Shown one piece after another: positions 1-10,528 of a DNA stretch of 64,000 nucleotides. Source of the DNA: Linnemannia elongata (taxonomy: Eukaryota; Mortierellomycota; Mortierellomycetes; Mortierellales; Mortierellaceae); assembly GCA_036320915.1 (NCBI GenBank), contig JAXBDG010000016.1, positions 930,001-994,000 of the forward strand. Direction: 5' to 3'. The notes beneath the pieces are model-generated. The model had not been told where the DNA came from, did not search any database, and saw only the letters and a list, made by a program, of their open reading frames with translations. Each line of letters opens with the position of its first letter. The stretch's first letter is position 1. A program made the translations under genes and the position numbers.

Positions 1-536
1 TTGGAGCTGTTGGAGACATCCGAGAAGACAATCCCAGGTATGATTCCACCTCCTCCTCCTCTTAATCGCAAGACCAAGTGGAACATCGTATCCTCGTATA
101 TATTGTAATCCTGGAGAGTCTTCTTATCCTCGAGTTGCGTTCCCGCAAATATGATTCGCTGCATCTCCGGTCGGCATCTTTCCAGGGGCTCGATAAGGGC
201 CTTGATATCAGAAATGCGGAAGAGTCGGTGACAATTCGGAAAAGTGTAAAGCCTGCCGGTGAGAGTCTTGACCTCTATCTTAAAAACGAGATTGTCCAAA
301 GCCCGGTAGGTCAACGTGCGTCCAAAGATGCGGTAGTATCCGATGGATTTTTGCTGGTCCTCGATCAGTTTCCCATTGACATATAAGTCCTGCCGTGTGA
401 TGTCTTCCTTGCTGGCGCCGAGTTTCGACCGGACACGTTCGAGGATGTAGTAGACAGGCTCAGTGTCCTTGAAGGGGACGTTGACGGACTTGGTGTTGCT
501 GTTGTTGGCGATAATGATATCCAGTTTGCCTATCAT
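1..536 (-). CDS. Ubiquitin-like domain protein, N-terminal part (cut by window edge)
   Basis: An open frame starts at the ATG at 536 on the minus strand and runs off the left edge without a stop (178 codons seen). It is a clear paralogue of the complete gene at 1870-2910. A first Ubl-like domain (starting [11 protein letters not shown]) is followed by a second whose end matches ubiquitin closely ([11 protein letters not shown], then HLVLRLRGG) and continues into the family linker [10 protein letters not shown]. By analogy with the full copy, a zinc ribbon and RING finger should follow outside the window. Ubiquitin hydrophobic-patch positions (Leu in TLTG, Ile in IIFAG, Val in LVLRL) are kept. 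The positions equal to Lys48 and Lys63 are Thr and Tyr here, unlike the neighbour. The role is inferred to be a ubiquitin-pathway E3-like protein. The start is the first ATG and gives the same N-terminal register as the paralogue. Confidence 0.75.
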   Translation of the reverse strand, partial: MIGKLDIIIANNSNTKSVNVPFKDTEPVYYILERVRSKLGASKEDITRQDLYVNGKLIEDQQKSIGYYRIFGRTLTYRALDNLVFKIEVKTLTGRLYTFPNCHRLFRISDIKALIEPLERCRPEMQRIIFAGTQLEDKKTLQDYNIYEDTMFHLVLRLRGGGGGIIPGIVFSDVSNSS

Positions 537-839
537 TACTTTTTAATGTGTGTGTGTGAGAAAAGGGTTTGTGTTGAAGTGAAGTGTGGATGGTGAGGAG
601 TGGGAAGTAAAAGAGAAAAGGGAAGAAGTGAAGAATCAAGCAGAGCATTATCAAGGGGCTTTCCTGATGTTCCAAACTTTAAGCCTTCGAACCTTCGAGG
701 CTTCGGGAACTGTGGTAGGAAAGAAAAGGGGCAATGAAAAGATGGCAAGATGAAAATAGGAGTGATTATGGCAACGACAAACGCGTGGACGAAGAATAAA
801 AGTAATAGTGAAGACGAATAGCGTCGATTTAATAACTGT
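537..839. other. Intergenic, upstream of the left Ubl gene
   Basis: About 300 bp between the pseudogene and the ATG at 536. It is purine-rich on the plus strand, as is usual for fungal 5' regions in this window. No conserved gene is seen; overlapping open frames here are composition artefacts. Confidence 0.5.
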
Positions 840-1440
840 CTCAGTACATACTTGTGCGGTATCAGCGGTGCGACCAGTAGCCAGGTACTGGTTGAAGCGG
901 CAGTGGGACAAGACTCGCTCCACGTAGAGATGCAGTTGGTATAAAATCTGTGTCCGCAGCTCAGAGTGTCAAAGATCCGAAGTTGCTCCAGGCAGATCGT
1001 GCACTCGCTCAATTCTTTCAAGTCTGCCGACTCGATAATCAAACAACGCCAGACCGTAGTTTTGCTATCGTCAGACAGTTGGTGGAAGTCGTGCTCCTTA
1101 ACATCCACCCAGTCCGAAGATGCTCTCCTGTCTCCTTGACACCGTGGAAGCAATACTTGTACTGAGGGAACCCAACGGAGACGGGTACGATCGAGTCTGA
1201 GGATTCACAGTTGGAGCACTGGAATGAAGACTCGAAGAGCTCCAAAAGTTCCAGATTCTTGACGCAGATGACTCGATGAGTGGGAGAGCAGGCGCAACTC
1301 AAGGCTACACGACCGGTCGTCAAATAACTACTGAAGCGGGAGTTGGGGGAGAGCCCATTCCAACTTGGAATGCAGCCTTGTGGAACTGATGGTCGGCAGC
1401 CCAAGGTATCCAAGGCAGTAGGTATATCAGGAATGGAGCA
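840..1440 (-). pseudogene. Decayed chimeric copy of the Ubl-zinc ribbon-RING gene
   Basis: Minus-strand fragments in changing frames match the 1870-2910 protein. From about 1420 down there is a degenerate RING tail (DTLGC, SWNGLSPNSRF, LTTGRVA). It runs straight into the zinc-ribbon region (CACSPTHRVICVKNLELLEL, PVSVGFPQYKYCFHGVKETG). The frame then shifts near 1120-1130 and continues as SDWVDVKEHDFHQLS and a good RING (CTICLEQLRIFDTLSCGHRF). It shifts again near 900 into CRFNQYLATGR. The family stop is lost and no Ubl domains are left. I read it as a recombination product of tandem copies that later decayed. The boundaries are approximate. Confidence 0.75.
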
Positions 1441-1869
1441 AATCCCTTTCGTTGACGTTTGTCCAGCACGATCATCTTTTGTTGCGTTTGTTGTTCCTGT
1501 TCGTTTTGTGGATCACCCCAGCGGTGGGTCAGGTTCTGGTCGGAAAAATAAAGTTACTACCGCCTGTGCTGGTATGGTCAATCATGCAGCATGAACCGCA
1601 GTGACAGGCGGCGTCTCTTCCTTTTCTTCTTTTTTTGTAAGAGGAGGGTGCGAACACGTTCACGTTTGCAAAGGAGAGGGCGTGATTTTTTCAGTCAAGC
1701 AAGAACATCATTAAGGAAAAAAAAAAACAAAGCACAGTACATTTTCGACTGTCGAAAAAATGCGAGACTTACGTCGATACCCTCGCTATCTTTCTCATTT
1801 TATTTTCTTACTATTAAGATCAATAGAACTGAATGATCCAATGTCGCCCTTCTCGCTAAACTAGAGTAC
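1414..1869. other. Intergenic, downstream of the complete Ubl-RING gene
   Basis: About 450 bp between the stop of the 1870-2910 gene and the recognisable pseudogene. It has A-rich runs near 1720 and no supported gene. The first 30 or so bases may belong to the decayed RING copy. Confidence 0.5.
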
Positions 1870-2910
1870 TCAAGCTGCGCGACCAGTGGTCAGATGCTGG
1901 TTGAATCGGCAATTGGGACAGGACCCGCTCCACGCAGAAATGCAGTTGGAGTGGAACTTGTGTCCGCATCCTAGAGTGTCAAAGGTTCGGAGACGCTCCA
2001 GACAGATTGAACACTCATCACAGTCGCTCGCATTCGTGGACTCGATCATCAGACGCCGCCAAGTAGTCGACTTGTCAGGGTTGAACAGCTGGTAGCAGTC
2101 GTCATCTGTAACGTCCTTCCAGTCTGAGGTGTATTGCTCGCCCGTCGCCTTGATCCCATGGAATCGATACCTGCACTTCATGAACCCGACAGTGACAGGA
2201 GAGATCTTGTGCGACTTGTAACAGTTGGGACATATGAATGACTCTTCTGACAGCTCCAGGACTCCGAACTGCTTAATGCAGATGACATGATGGCTCGGGG
2301 TGCAGGCGCACTTGCACTCGACATTCGTACCGGGAGCAGCGACACGACCTGGAGGGGCCGTCATCGAGAACTGGACCTTGCGGACGTTGGATGTATCAGA
2401 TACGTCAGAAAAGACCAACCCGGGAGCCATCCCACCACCACGAAGTCGAAGGACCAAATGGATCACGCAATCCTTCTGGATGTTATACTCACACAACTGA
2501 AGCTGGTCCTCGAGTTGTTTTCCTGCAAAGATAAACCGACACTGGTCGACCGGGATTCTTTCCTTGCGGTGGAACATTTCCTTGAATTCCGATACTCTCA
2601 TCGACGAATGGACTTCCATGGTGACGGAGGCACCTGAGAGTTTCTTGATGGTGACTACTATATTGTTCTTGGGACGGTCTTTGTATGTCAAGGTGCGACC
2701 AAAGATTCGGTAGTAGGCAATGGTCTGTTGTAGGTCTTCGAGACGTCGCCCGTTAATGTAAAGGTCCTGTCGGCCAATGTCTTCTTCCTTGGTACCGAGC
2801 TGAGACCTGATACGTTCGAGGAGAAAGAAGATGGGCTGGGTGTCCTTGTAAGGGACGGTGACATGCTGACCTGGTTTGTCGGCGATAATGACATCGAGGG
2901 TGGCGGCCAT
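1870..2910 (-). CDS. Double ubiquitin-like, zinc-ribbon, RING-H2 protein
   Basis: 346 aa, single exon. The start is taken at [12 protein letters not shown] (2910) because upstream in-frame codons are low-complexity leader and the paralogue starts at the same point. Domains: Ubl-1 at about residues 4-78; Ubl-2 at about 82-158, very close to ubiquitin ([25 protein letters not shown]) with the Ile44 patch and both Lys48 and Lys63 equivalents; a linker with the [10 protein letters not shown] motif; a Cys-rich ribbon (CKCACTP, then CPNC) at about 195-260; and a C-terminal RING-H2, C-x2-C, C-x-H, H-x2-C, C-x2-C ([22 protein letters not shown]). RING fingers recruit E2 enzymes, so an E3 ligase role is likely. 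The internal LRLRGG followed by Gly resembles a ubiquitin-fusion processing site. It belongs to a tandem family with the two copies to its left. Its substrate is unknown. Confidence 0.85.
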   Translation of the reverse strand: MAATLDVIIADKPGQHVTVPYKDTQPIFFLLERIRSQLGTKEEDIGRQDLYINGRRLEDLQQTIAYYRIFGRTLTYKDRPKNNIVVTIKKLSGASVTMEVHSSMRVSEFKEMFHRKERIPVDQCRFIFAGKQLEDQLQLCEYNIQKDCVIHLVLRLRGGGMAPGLVFSDVSDTSNVRKVQFSMTAPPGRVAAPGTNVECKCACTPSHHVICIKQFGVLELSEESFICPNCYKSHKISPVTVGFMKCRYRFHGIKATGEQYTSDWKDVTDDDCYQLFNPDKSTTWRRLMIESTNASDCDECSICLERLRTFDTLGCGHKFHSNCISAWSGSCPNCRFNQHLTTGRAA

Positions 2911-3607
2911 GTTGTCGACTTTTTTCTTTTTTTTTCTTTTGCTGGTAGTTTTCTGTGTACTTGGAACGAGAGAGTTTGGAGAGAAAAAGGTAAGAAAGGA
3001 AGAAAGAAGAAAAATAACAAAAAAATAGAACAAAAAATATAAGAGAGGAGGAGGAGGAGGAGAAGGAGGAGGAGGAGTCGAAAATCGATAAAAATCAATT
3101 TAGCTGATAACAGTTACAACGGCGTGGCGAAGCAAGAGGAGAAAAATGGTTATTGCTTCGACTCTCATCAGTTTTTGCATGGTCTCGAGGCCCTGTCATC
3201 AACGCAGAGTCTATATGTTTCACCACCAACTTTTTTTTTTGGGTTTCCTACGCTTTTATTATAGATGTCGTGTATGTATCGTGTTTATGCGTTGAAAGGT
3301 GAGAAGAAAATCTTGATAGAGAGAGTGTGATTAAATGATTGAAAGGAAGAATCTGGATGGGACAAGACCTGACCTGAAGAGGTGCCGACCTGCAATATCT
3401 ATTTTGCCACCAATTTTATTTTGAGGTTGACTTGGGGTTGTTGTTCACCTTAGAAGGACAGGTCCGGGGGCGGTCCTCATTCCTCACTACACTCATCGCT
3501 TTACTTGATGGTCGCTTGTTCATCCATTCACACAAGCTACATTCCTCTTCTTGACTTTTCAAGTTTTCTTCCATTCGTTCACCAAAACAACAACTATCAC
3601 ATACACC
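2911..3607. promoter_or_regulatory. Divergent intergenic/promoter region
   Basis: About 700 bp between the divergent Ubl-RING (minus) and SDR (plus) genes. It contains A/T-rich and GGA-repeat tracts (around 3045-3075) and a T-run at 3230. It must hold both promoters, but I see no specific element I can name. Confidence 0.4.
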
Positions 3608-5274
<1,667 letters not shown>

Positions 5275-5648
5275 GAGGCCCAATAAAGTTCGTTTGAAGA
5301 ACTTGGAATGTCCATGTGTACTGATATTCCTGTGTGCGCTCCTTTGAAATTTCAATTGTCGGCGCGTTTGCTGAATGATCCTTTCATAGCCCATGAATGG
5401 CGCATGCAGTTGACATGTAAGAGAACAGAGGAAGAGAGAAAGAGAAAGAGAGAGAAGAAAAGTTGACGGTGAGAAAAACAGAGCATAAAAGCGATAGAGC
5501 GAACGTTATTCATTTGAGAGAAAACGCAGGTTTTAATAACGACTGACTCAACTCCAACTCGGCACCCTGTGAGTGTGATGATGGTTATCCAGATGGTGCA
5601 GCGACTTCAATATCGGTCATGCTGATACTCCAGACACATTATAAGCAA
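5275..5648. other. Convergent intergenic region with AATAAA
   Basis: About 370 bp between the convergent SDR and SPF30 genes. AATAAA at 5282-5287 is a likely poly(A) signal for the SDR gene. A short GA-rich stretch lies at 5425-5460. There is no gene. Confidence 0.6.
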
Positions 5649-6708
5649 CTACAGCGAGTCGGTGTTTCCGTAGAGATGCTTCCCGCGCTGCTGGAACTGA
5701 GTCATTCCTTTTCCGCTTCCAACCACACCGACTATCCGTCGTAAGTACAATCAAAGCGAAGGAATGGGTGGTTAGCAACATGCCTCGTTGGTAAATCATA
5801 AACGCACAATATCACAACGTTGGGCAAAAAACTTGAATGCAATGAATGACGTAAGGCACTTTACCTTTGCCTTCTGGATTATCGGGTGTAGCAAAGATGC
5901 TCTTTTTCAAGCCAACGACGCCACCACCAGCCTTGCCCTTCTTGACACCAGTCTTGCCCTTTGCGAAATTCTGCCACGCCATTTGCTTCTGCACTTGCTC
6001 ACTCGGTCCCGCATCCGCCTTCTTTTTCTTCTTCATCCCAACACCTGCTCCTGCTCCTGATCCTACTGACACATCAGCATCGGGTCCACGCTTCTGTCCT
6101 GCCTTGACTTCCTCACTGTCGTCTCCTGCTACTGCTGGGGTATGCTGCTGATGTTTTTTGGGGTCATAGATCGGCTTGAGGCTCTCAGGTCCCAGAGTGA
6201 CAGGTGGGGAGTTGGCATACCCTGTGTACTGGACTGAATACACCTGTTGACCATCGGCAACCGCCAAGATCGTCGCCTCGTAGTACTTCCCGTCCTCGGC
6301 GTACAGTGCCCTACAGCGATCACCGACGACCCAGTGCCGTGATTGAGCTGGGGGCTGGTAGATGGGTTGATTCGATCCTTTCGTTGCTGGTGCTGTAGTT
6401 GATGTGTTAGGTGTTGACGCTCCTGACCCAGAAGCTGTTGAAGTTGTCCTGTACGGTGAAGAAGTGGCCGACACTCGTCCTCCACTTGCTTGTTGGACTA
6501 CTGGGGACGTCTCGACTGGAGCGGCAGAAGCAGGAGAGAGGTCACCGGTGAGCTGCTGCTCTTGCTGAAGCAGTGTCTCTGTGAGGGAAATGAGTTCGAG
6601 CAGTTCAGTCTTGCAAGTCAAAAGGTCTTCATTGTTGGGATCTGAGAGCAGGGCAGTCTCGAGGTCCGCTACCTGTTCCTTGAGGCTGGTCAGTTCACTG
6701 GGATCCAT
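5649..6708 (-). CDS. SPF30: SPF30/SMNDC1-like Tudor splicing factor
   Basis: Two exons on the minus strand, 5865-6708 and 5649-5731, joined over a 133-bp GT-AG intron; 308 aa. The N-terminal helix (MDPSELTSLKEQVADLETAL) matches the SMNDC1 start. A Ser/Thr/Ala-rich linker follows, then one Tudor domain at about residues 124-182 (HWVVGDRCRALYAEDGKYYE, then YTGYAN). The C-terminal signature holds MAWQNFAKG and LKKSIFATPDNPEGKGKVGV, where the last residues come only from exon 2. Exon 2 ends GKHLYGNTDSL. SPF30 is a nuclear U2 snRNP/tri-snRNP-associated factor whose Tudor domain binds symmetric dimethylarginine on Sm proteins. Length and order fit the family (238 aa in human), with a longer linker. 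Confidence is high because the spliced tail restores family sequence. Confidence 0.9.
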
Positions 6709-7063
6709 TATAGGCTTTTGATTACTGTTGGTGATGAGGGGAGGGAGGTTGGAGACAAAGGGGGTTTTTTGTTTGTGTGCTTTGTGTGGTGTTACTGTTG
6801 GTGTCTACGAGAATGAGGGATCCTGTGCTTGTGTGTCCTTGGTGCTTGTATCGGTTGTTGGTTGTTGGTTGAGAAACAGAATGAACAAAGACTTCTTTAT
6901 GCCGTCCCCACATGCACAAAAAAAAAAAAAAAAAAAAAGATAGCGTCACCGTAGTTTTAGAGCATGTAGTTATAGTTCATTAGGTGCTTTAGTTGAACGA
7001 GTCGGTGTCATTTACATGTTGTAACTGTAAGTCATTCACGCGTTGCAGTACGAAATAGAGTAG

Positions 7064-7137
<74 letters not shown>

Positions 7138-7389
7138 TTTCTCTCTTAGAGACAAAAAAAAAACAAAATAAAAACAAAGGCTGAAGAAAAAGAGGGTTGT
7201 GAAGGGAGCCAACATGGTTGAGTTTCTGGGCAGTTTGGACACTTTAGCCCTTAATTTGTCAGCATAATTATCTTGATCTTGGTGGCGCTTGATTGATCTA
7301 AAAGTCAAGTTCACGTCTCCTCAGAGTGGAGCTCTCTATTCACAGCGCGTTGTAGATTCTTTGTTCAATTTTATTTCACTTAAAAGGTT
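6709..7389. other. Intergenic region with simple repeats
   Basis: About 680 bp between the SPF30 start and the LRR gene stop, both on the minus strand. It holds a poly(A) run (6918-6938) and a compound CT/CA microsatellite (7064-7137). Open frames here only read the repeats. Confidence 0.6.
7064..7137. repeat. Compound (CT)n(CA)n microsatellite
   Basis: An uninterrupted CT dinucleotide run from 7064 to about 7117 passes directly into CA repeats to 7137. It is intergenic and likely length-polymorphic. Confidence 0.95.
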
Positions 7390-9009
7390 TCAATCAAGCT
7401 TGAAGGGACACATTTTTAAGGGCTTACTTCGCGCATCTATAATGGTCACAATTGAGTTTGTCTTGAGCGCCTTAGAGAGTACCAGAGTTCCAATCGAGTT
7501 GGCCTTGAGTGCTTCATCAGCCAGCACCTGAGCTTTGAGTCCGTTTGATCCTCCGGAAATGGCTAACGTTGTCAGAGTTGAGTTGATCTTGAGTGCCTCA
7601 GACAGCGCCGCAGCTCCATTGAGTCCAATCGAGGTACTGTCAAAGTACAAAGTGGTCAGGGTGGAGTTGATCTTGAGTGCTTCAGCCAGGGCCTGAGCTC
7701 CGTTGGGTCCGATCAAATTGAGCTGCAAGTCCAAAGTGGTCAGAGTCGAGTTGATCTTGATTGCGTCGGATAGCGCCTGAATTCCATTGTCTCCAATCGA
7801 ATTTTCCTCCAAATCCAAAGTGGTCAGAGCCATGTTGGTCTTGAGAGCCTCAGCCAGCGCCTGAGCTCCACTGTGTCCGATCGAATTGACCTGCAAGTCC
7901 AAGGTAGTCAGAGCTCTGTTGGTCTTGAGTCTTTCAGCCAGTGCCTGAGCTCCGCTGTCTCCGATCTCGTTGCCATACAAGTCCAAAGTGGTCAGAGTCG
8001 AGTTGGTCTTGAGTGCCTCAGACAGCGCAACAGCTCCGTTGGGTCCAATCGAGTTCAACCCCAATTTCAAAGTGGTTAGAGTCGAGTTGATCTTGAGTGC
8101 CTCAGATAGCGCCTGAGCTCCATTGGGTCCAATCTCGTTCATCCCCAAGTTCAAAGTGGTCAGTGTCAAGTTGATCTTGAGCGACTCAGCCAGCTCCTGA
8201 GCCTCACTGTCTCCGATCGAGTCCATATACGCCAAGCCCAAAGTGGCCAGAGTCGAGTTGGCCTTGAGTGCCCCAGACAGCACCCGAACTCCACCAGGTC
8301 CGATCCGATTGCTTCCCAAGTTCAAATTGGTTAGAGTTGAGTTGGTCTTGAGCGCCTCAGCCAGCACAAGTGCTCCGATGTATTCGATAGAGTTACTCTG
8401 CAAGTCCAAGTTGGTTAGAATTGAGTTGATCTTGAGTGTTTCTGACAGCGCCTGAGCTCCCTTGTCTCCGATCGAGTTGCCATGCAAGTCCAAAGTGGTT
8501 AGAGTCGAGTTGGTCTTGAGCGCTTCAGCGAGCGCCTGAGCCCCCTTGTCTTTGACCATGTTGTTGTCCAATACCAAAGTGGTTAGGGTCGAGCTGATCT
8601 TGAGTGCTTCAACCAGTGCCTGAAATCCGTTGTCTCCGATCAATCCATCATGTGAGTGCAAACCATCATCTCCGATGTAGCCACCATATGAGTGCAAAGT
8701 GGCCAGAGTCGGGCTGGTTATAATGCTGGAAATTACTTCAGGTAGTTCCCACCATGTTAATGGTAAGTTTTCATAGAAAGAGCTCTGAATCTTCAGGTGC
8801 TGCATAAGGTGCTTGTTTCTCTCAAGAGATTCCATGCTGGGGCCACTGTTTGACAATACGACTGAGTTGTAGAGTGCTGGTGTAAAGGAGTCGTTCCAAT
8901 CCTTACTCACACATGCACAGGTGGCGAGGTCTCTAAGGCCAAGGCAGCTGGCAATTCTTGAGCGAATCTCATGTAGATCAAGGAGATGTGTTCGAGATAT
9001 CTTAGTCAT
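7390..9009 (-). CDS. F-box-like protein with RNI-type leucine-rich repeats
   Basis: 539 aa, single exon. I start at MTKISRTHLLDL (9009); the in-frame extension above it is a hydrophobic, pyrimidine-coded leader typical of untranslated sequence. An F-box-like segment at residues 8-40 (LHEIRSRIASCLGLRDLATC, ACVSKDWNDSF) is followed by about a dozen 28-residue repeats of the form ALAEALKTNSTLTTLDLxxNxIGDxGAQ, i.e. the ribonuclease-inhibitor/NLRC3 subtype of LRR. The repeats are nearly identical in DNA (84-bp unit). F-box/LRR proteins normally bind SCF ubiquitin ligases through the F-box and choose substrates with the LRRs. The F-box here is weak, so an SCF role is inference. The last repeats decay into KALKTNSIVTIID. 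Confidence 0.8.
   Translation of the reverse strand: MTKISRTHLLDLHEIRSRIASCLGLRDLATCACVSKDWNDSFTPALYNSVVLSNSGPSMESLERNKHLMQHLKIQSSFYENLPLTWWELPEVISSIITSPTLATLHSYGGYIGDDGLHSHDGLIGDNGFQALVEALKISSTLTTLVLDNNMVKDKGAQALAEALKTNSTLTTLDLHGNSIGDKGAQALSETLKINSILTNLDLQSNSIEYIGALVLAEALKTNSTLTNLNLGSNRIGPGGVRVLSGALKANSTLATLGLAYMDSIGDSEAQELAESLKINLTLTTLNLGMNEIGPNGAQALSEALKINSTLTTLKLGLNSIGPNGAVALSEALKTNSTLTTLDLYGNEIGDSGAQALAERLKTNRALTTLDLQVNSIGHSGAQALAEALKTNMALTTLDLEENSIGDNGIQALSDAIKINSTLTTLDLQLNLIGPNGAQALAEALKINSTLTTLYFDSTSIGLNGAAALSEALKINSTLTTLAISGGSNGLKAQVLADEALKANSIGTLVLSKALKTNSIVTIIDARSKPLKMCPFKLD
7440..8640 (-). repeat. 84-bp tandem LRR-coding repeats
   Basis: About a dozen in-frame copies of an 84-bp unit inside the LRR gene. 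Each carries a variant of the plus-strand text tcagccagcgcctgagctcc followed by the same spacing. Close similarity suggests recent expansion or homogenisation. Confidence 0.85.
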
Positions 9010-9399
9010 AAAGATGAGATGCGTGACGAGGGTGGTGATGAGGAAGGATGATGTTAATGTAGTTATAGGGAGGTGCAATAGCGAACGAAGGATGAAGTAA
9101 AAAAGAGAAAAAAGAAAGAATGAAATGAAAAGGACGAGCGAAGGGATGTTAAAAGCAAAAGAGAGTAGCAAAAGTGTATAGTGGATGGTTATGTGTGAAA
9201 AGAGAGCGAGAGCAAAGAAAGAAAGTAATGAAAGAAAAAAGGGAAGAGGGACGGTGATAGAACAAAAGGTAAAAGAAGAAAGACAAAAAAGAGTGGTTGC
9301 AATGGAAGATTATGATGGTATATGAACGAGTAAGCAATGTGAAAATGGAAGAGAGATGAAGGAGGTGAAAGAAGAGAAAGACAGATGAGAGACGGGAAT

Positions 9400-9570
9400 T
9401 CGCACACCTATTGCGTCACCAAAGCGAGCAAAATGCTGCGCCCTGCGCAGGAATTCCGATACTGGACACTTACCATATCGTACCTGTGGATTTCTAACAG
9501 CGAATGGGCAGAGGTGATGATTATCTCCGCTAAAGCCCAACTGAGAACAAACGCCACAGAATGTACTCAT
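9400..9570 (-). CDS. Possible short zinc-knuckle gene or remnant
   Basis: A minus-strand frame from the ATG at 9570 starts MSTFCGVCSQLGFSGDNHHL and then CPFAVRNPQ. The C-x2-C, His, C-P spacing looks like a zinc knuckle. CAG/GTACG at about 9481 could be a splice donor. The frame then reads into the pyrimidine-rich leader of the LRR gene. It could be a first exon, a remnant or chance. Confidence 0.25.
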
Positions 9571-9716
9571 CCACTGCTATATATATTTAGGGTCTATTCG
9601 TCTTCCTTGGGTGAGCTTTTGTGCAGGTGCACATATTGGCAATGACTCGGAGGTAAAGGACGTAATAAGACCTTGAAGAGAGTCAGAGGTTGGGGGAGGG
9701 AAAGGGGAGAGACATG

Positions 9717-10130
9717 TCATTGAGGCGTGCGGAAGTTGTACAGACGACCGTTATTTGTTGTTGAGGTTTCTGTATGACGGCTGAGGAACGGGCCATAAAT
9801 CCTGTCGTACTCAGCAACCATTTGCGCACGCATGGAATGAAACAACGGATCAAATAGTTTTAGGGTCAGAAGGAGCATTTAAGCGAAATGCATGCTACGC
9901 CGCAAAATGATGCGCGGTGATATGTGGCAACAATGTTCTTTCCTTGAAGCGTTTTTTGAGTTTTCTGGACAGGTCTGCTGACTGCTATTCGAATGACTGA
10001 ATCTCCCACAATCGGCACAGGTGTCTCGACAGGCAATACATGCCTGGTCCATATAATCGAGGAAACCTTGCCGTAAGCATGAGTAATCGGTTGAAATATA
10101 GCACAGCACAATGATGGCCTTTTTTTTCAA
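9717..10130 (-). pseudogene. Possible remnant with a second zinc-knuckle-like motif
   Basis: The minus-strand frame from 10130 contains ACIACRDTCADCGRFSHSNS followed by QQTCPENSKN, a C-x2-C-x4-H-x7-C pattern like the one at 9570. A separate 53-aa frame at 9717-9878 (RAQMVAEYDRIYGPFL, ending RLYNFRTPQ) looks protein-like, but no splice joins it cleanly. I do not recognise a family. It may be debris of a small gene or mobile element. Confidence 0.25.
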
Positions 10131-10528
10131 CCAGTTTTGATGTTGATGTTGATATTGGTGTTAAATGTTGGATGATCAGTGTTGTCTATTGATACTAATG
10201 TTGAAGTTGACGAGTGTTGATATTGATGTTGATCTCATGATAGACGTGCTTCAAGAGATGGCGAGTACTTTGTGTGTAGCAAGACACTCTTGGATGAATG
10301 AAAATGAATAAGCCCATTTTGTGGCCGGTGCGTTCGAAAAAAAAAGGGAGACAAATACCCTTTTTTGGGGCAGTGCAGCTACCGTCGTCTGCAGTTGGAG
10401 CATTTTTTTGAATGTATTTGCAGGCTATGTGACCAAGCCATCTACTACTATCTATTAGTAGGCAGAGTCATCGTTGTACTAAGAAAAAAACCTCCAATTT
10501 TTTTAAGGATTGTAGAGATTCTAGATAT

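Larger units (their letters stand above)
9010..10528. other. Intergenic region between LRR and SKT5 genes
   Basis: Apart from the two weak zinc-knuckle-like fragments listed separately, this 1.5-kb stretch holds the A/G-rich leader of the LRR gene (9010-9370) and imperfect TTGATGTTGATATTGATG-type repeats near 10140-10240. No other gene can be supported. Confidence 0.5.

Noticed and set aside
9010..9171. Hydrophobic N-terminal extension of the LRR protein as a signal peptide or membrane segment
   Set aside because: It is coded by a pyrimidine-rich leader like those before other genes here, and the F-box-like start follows at once at the Met at 9009.
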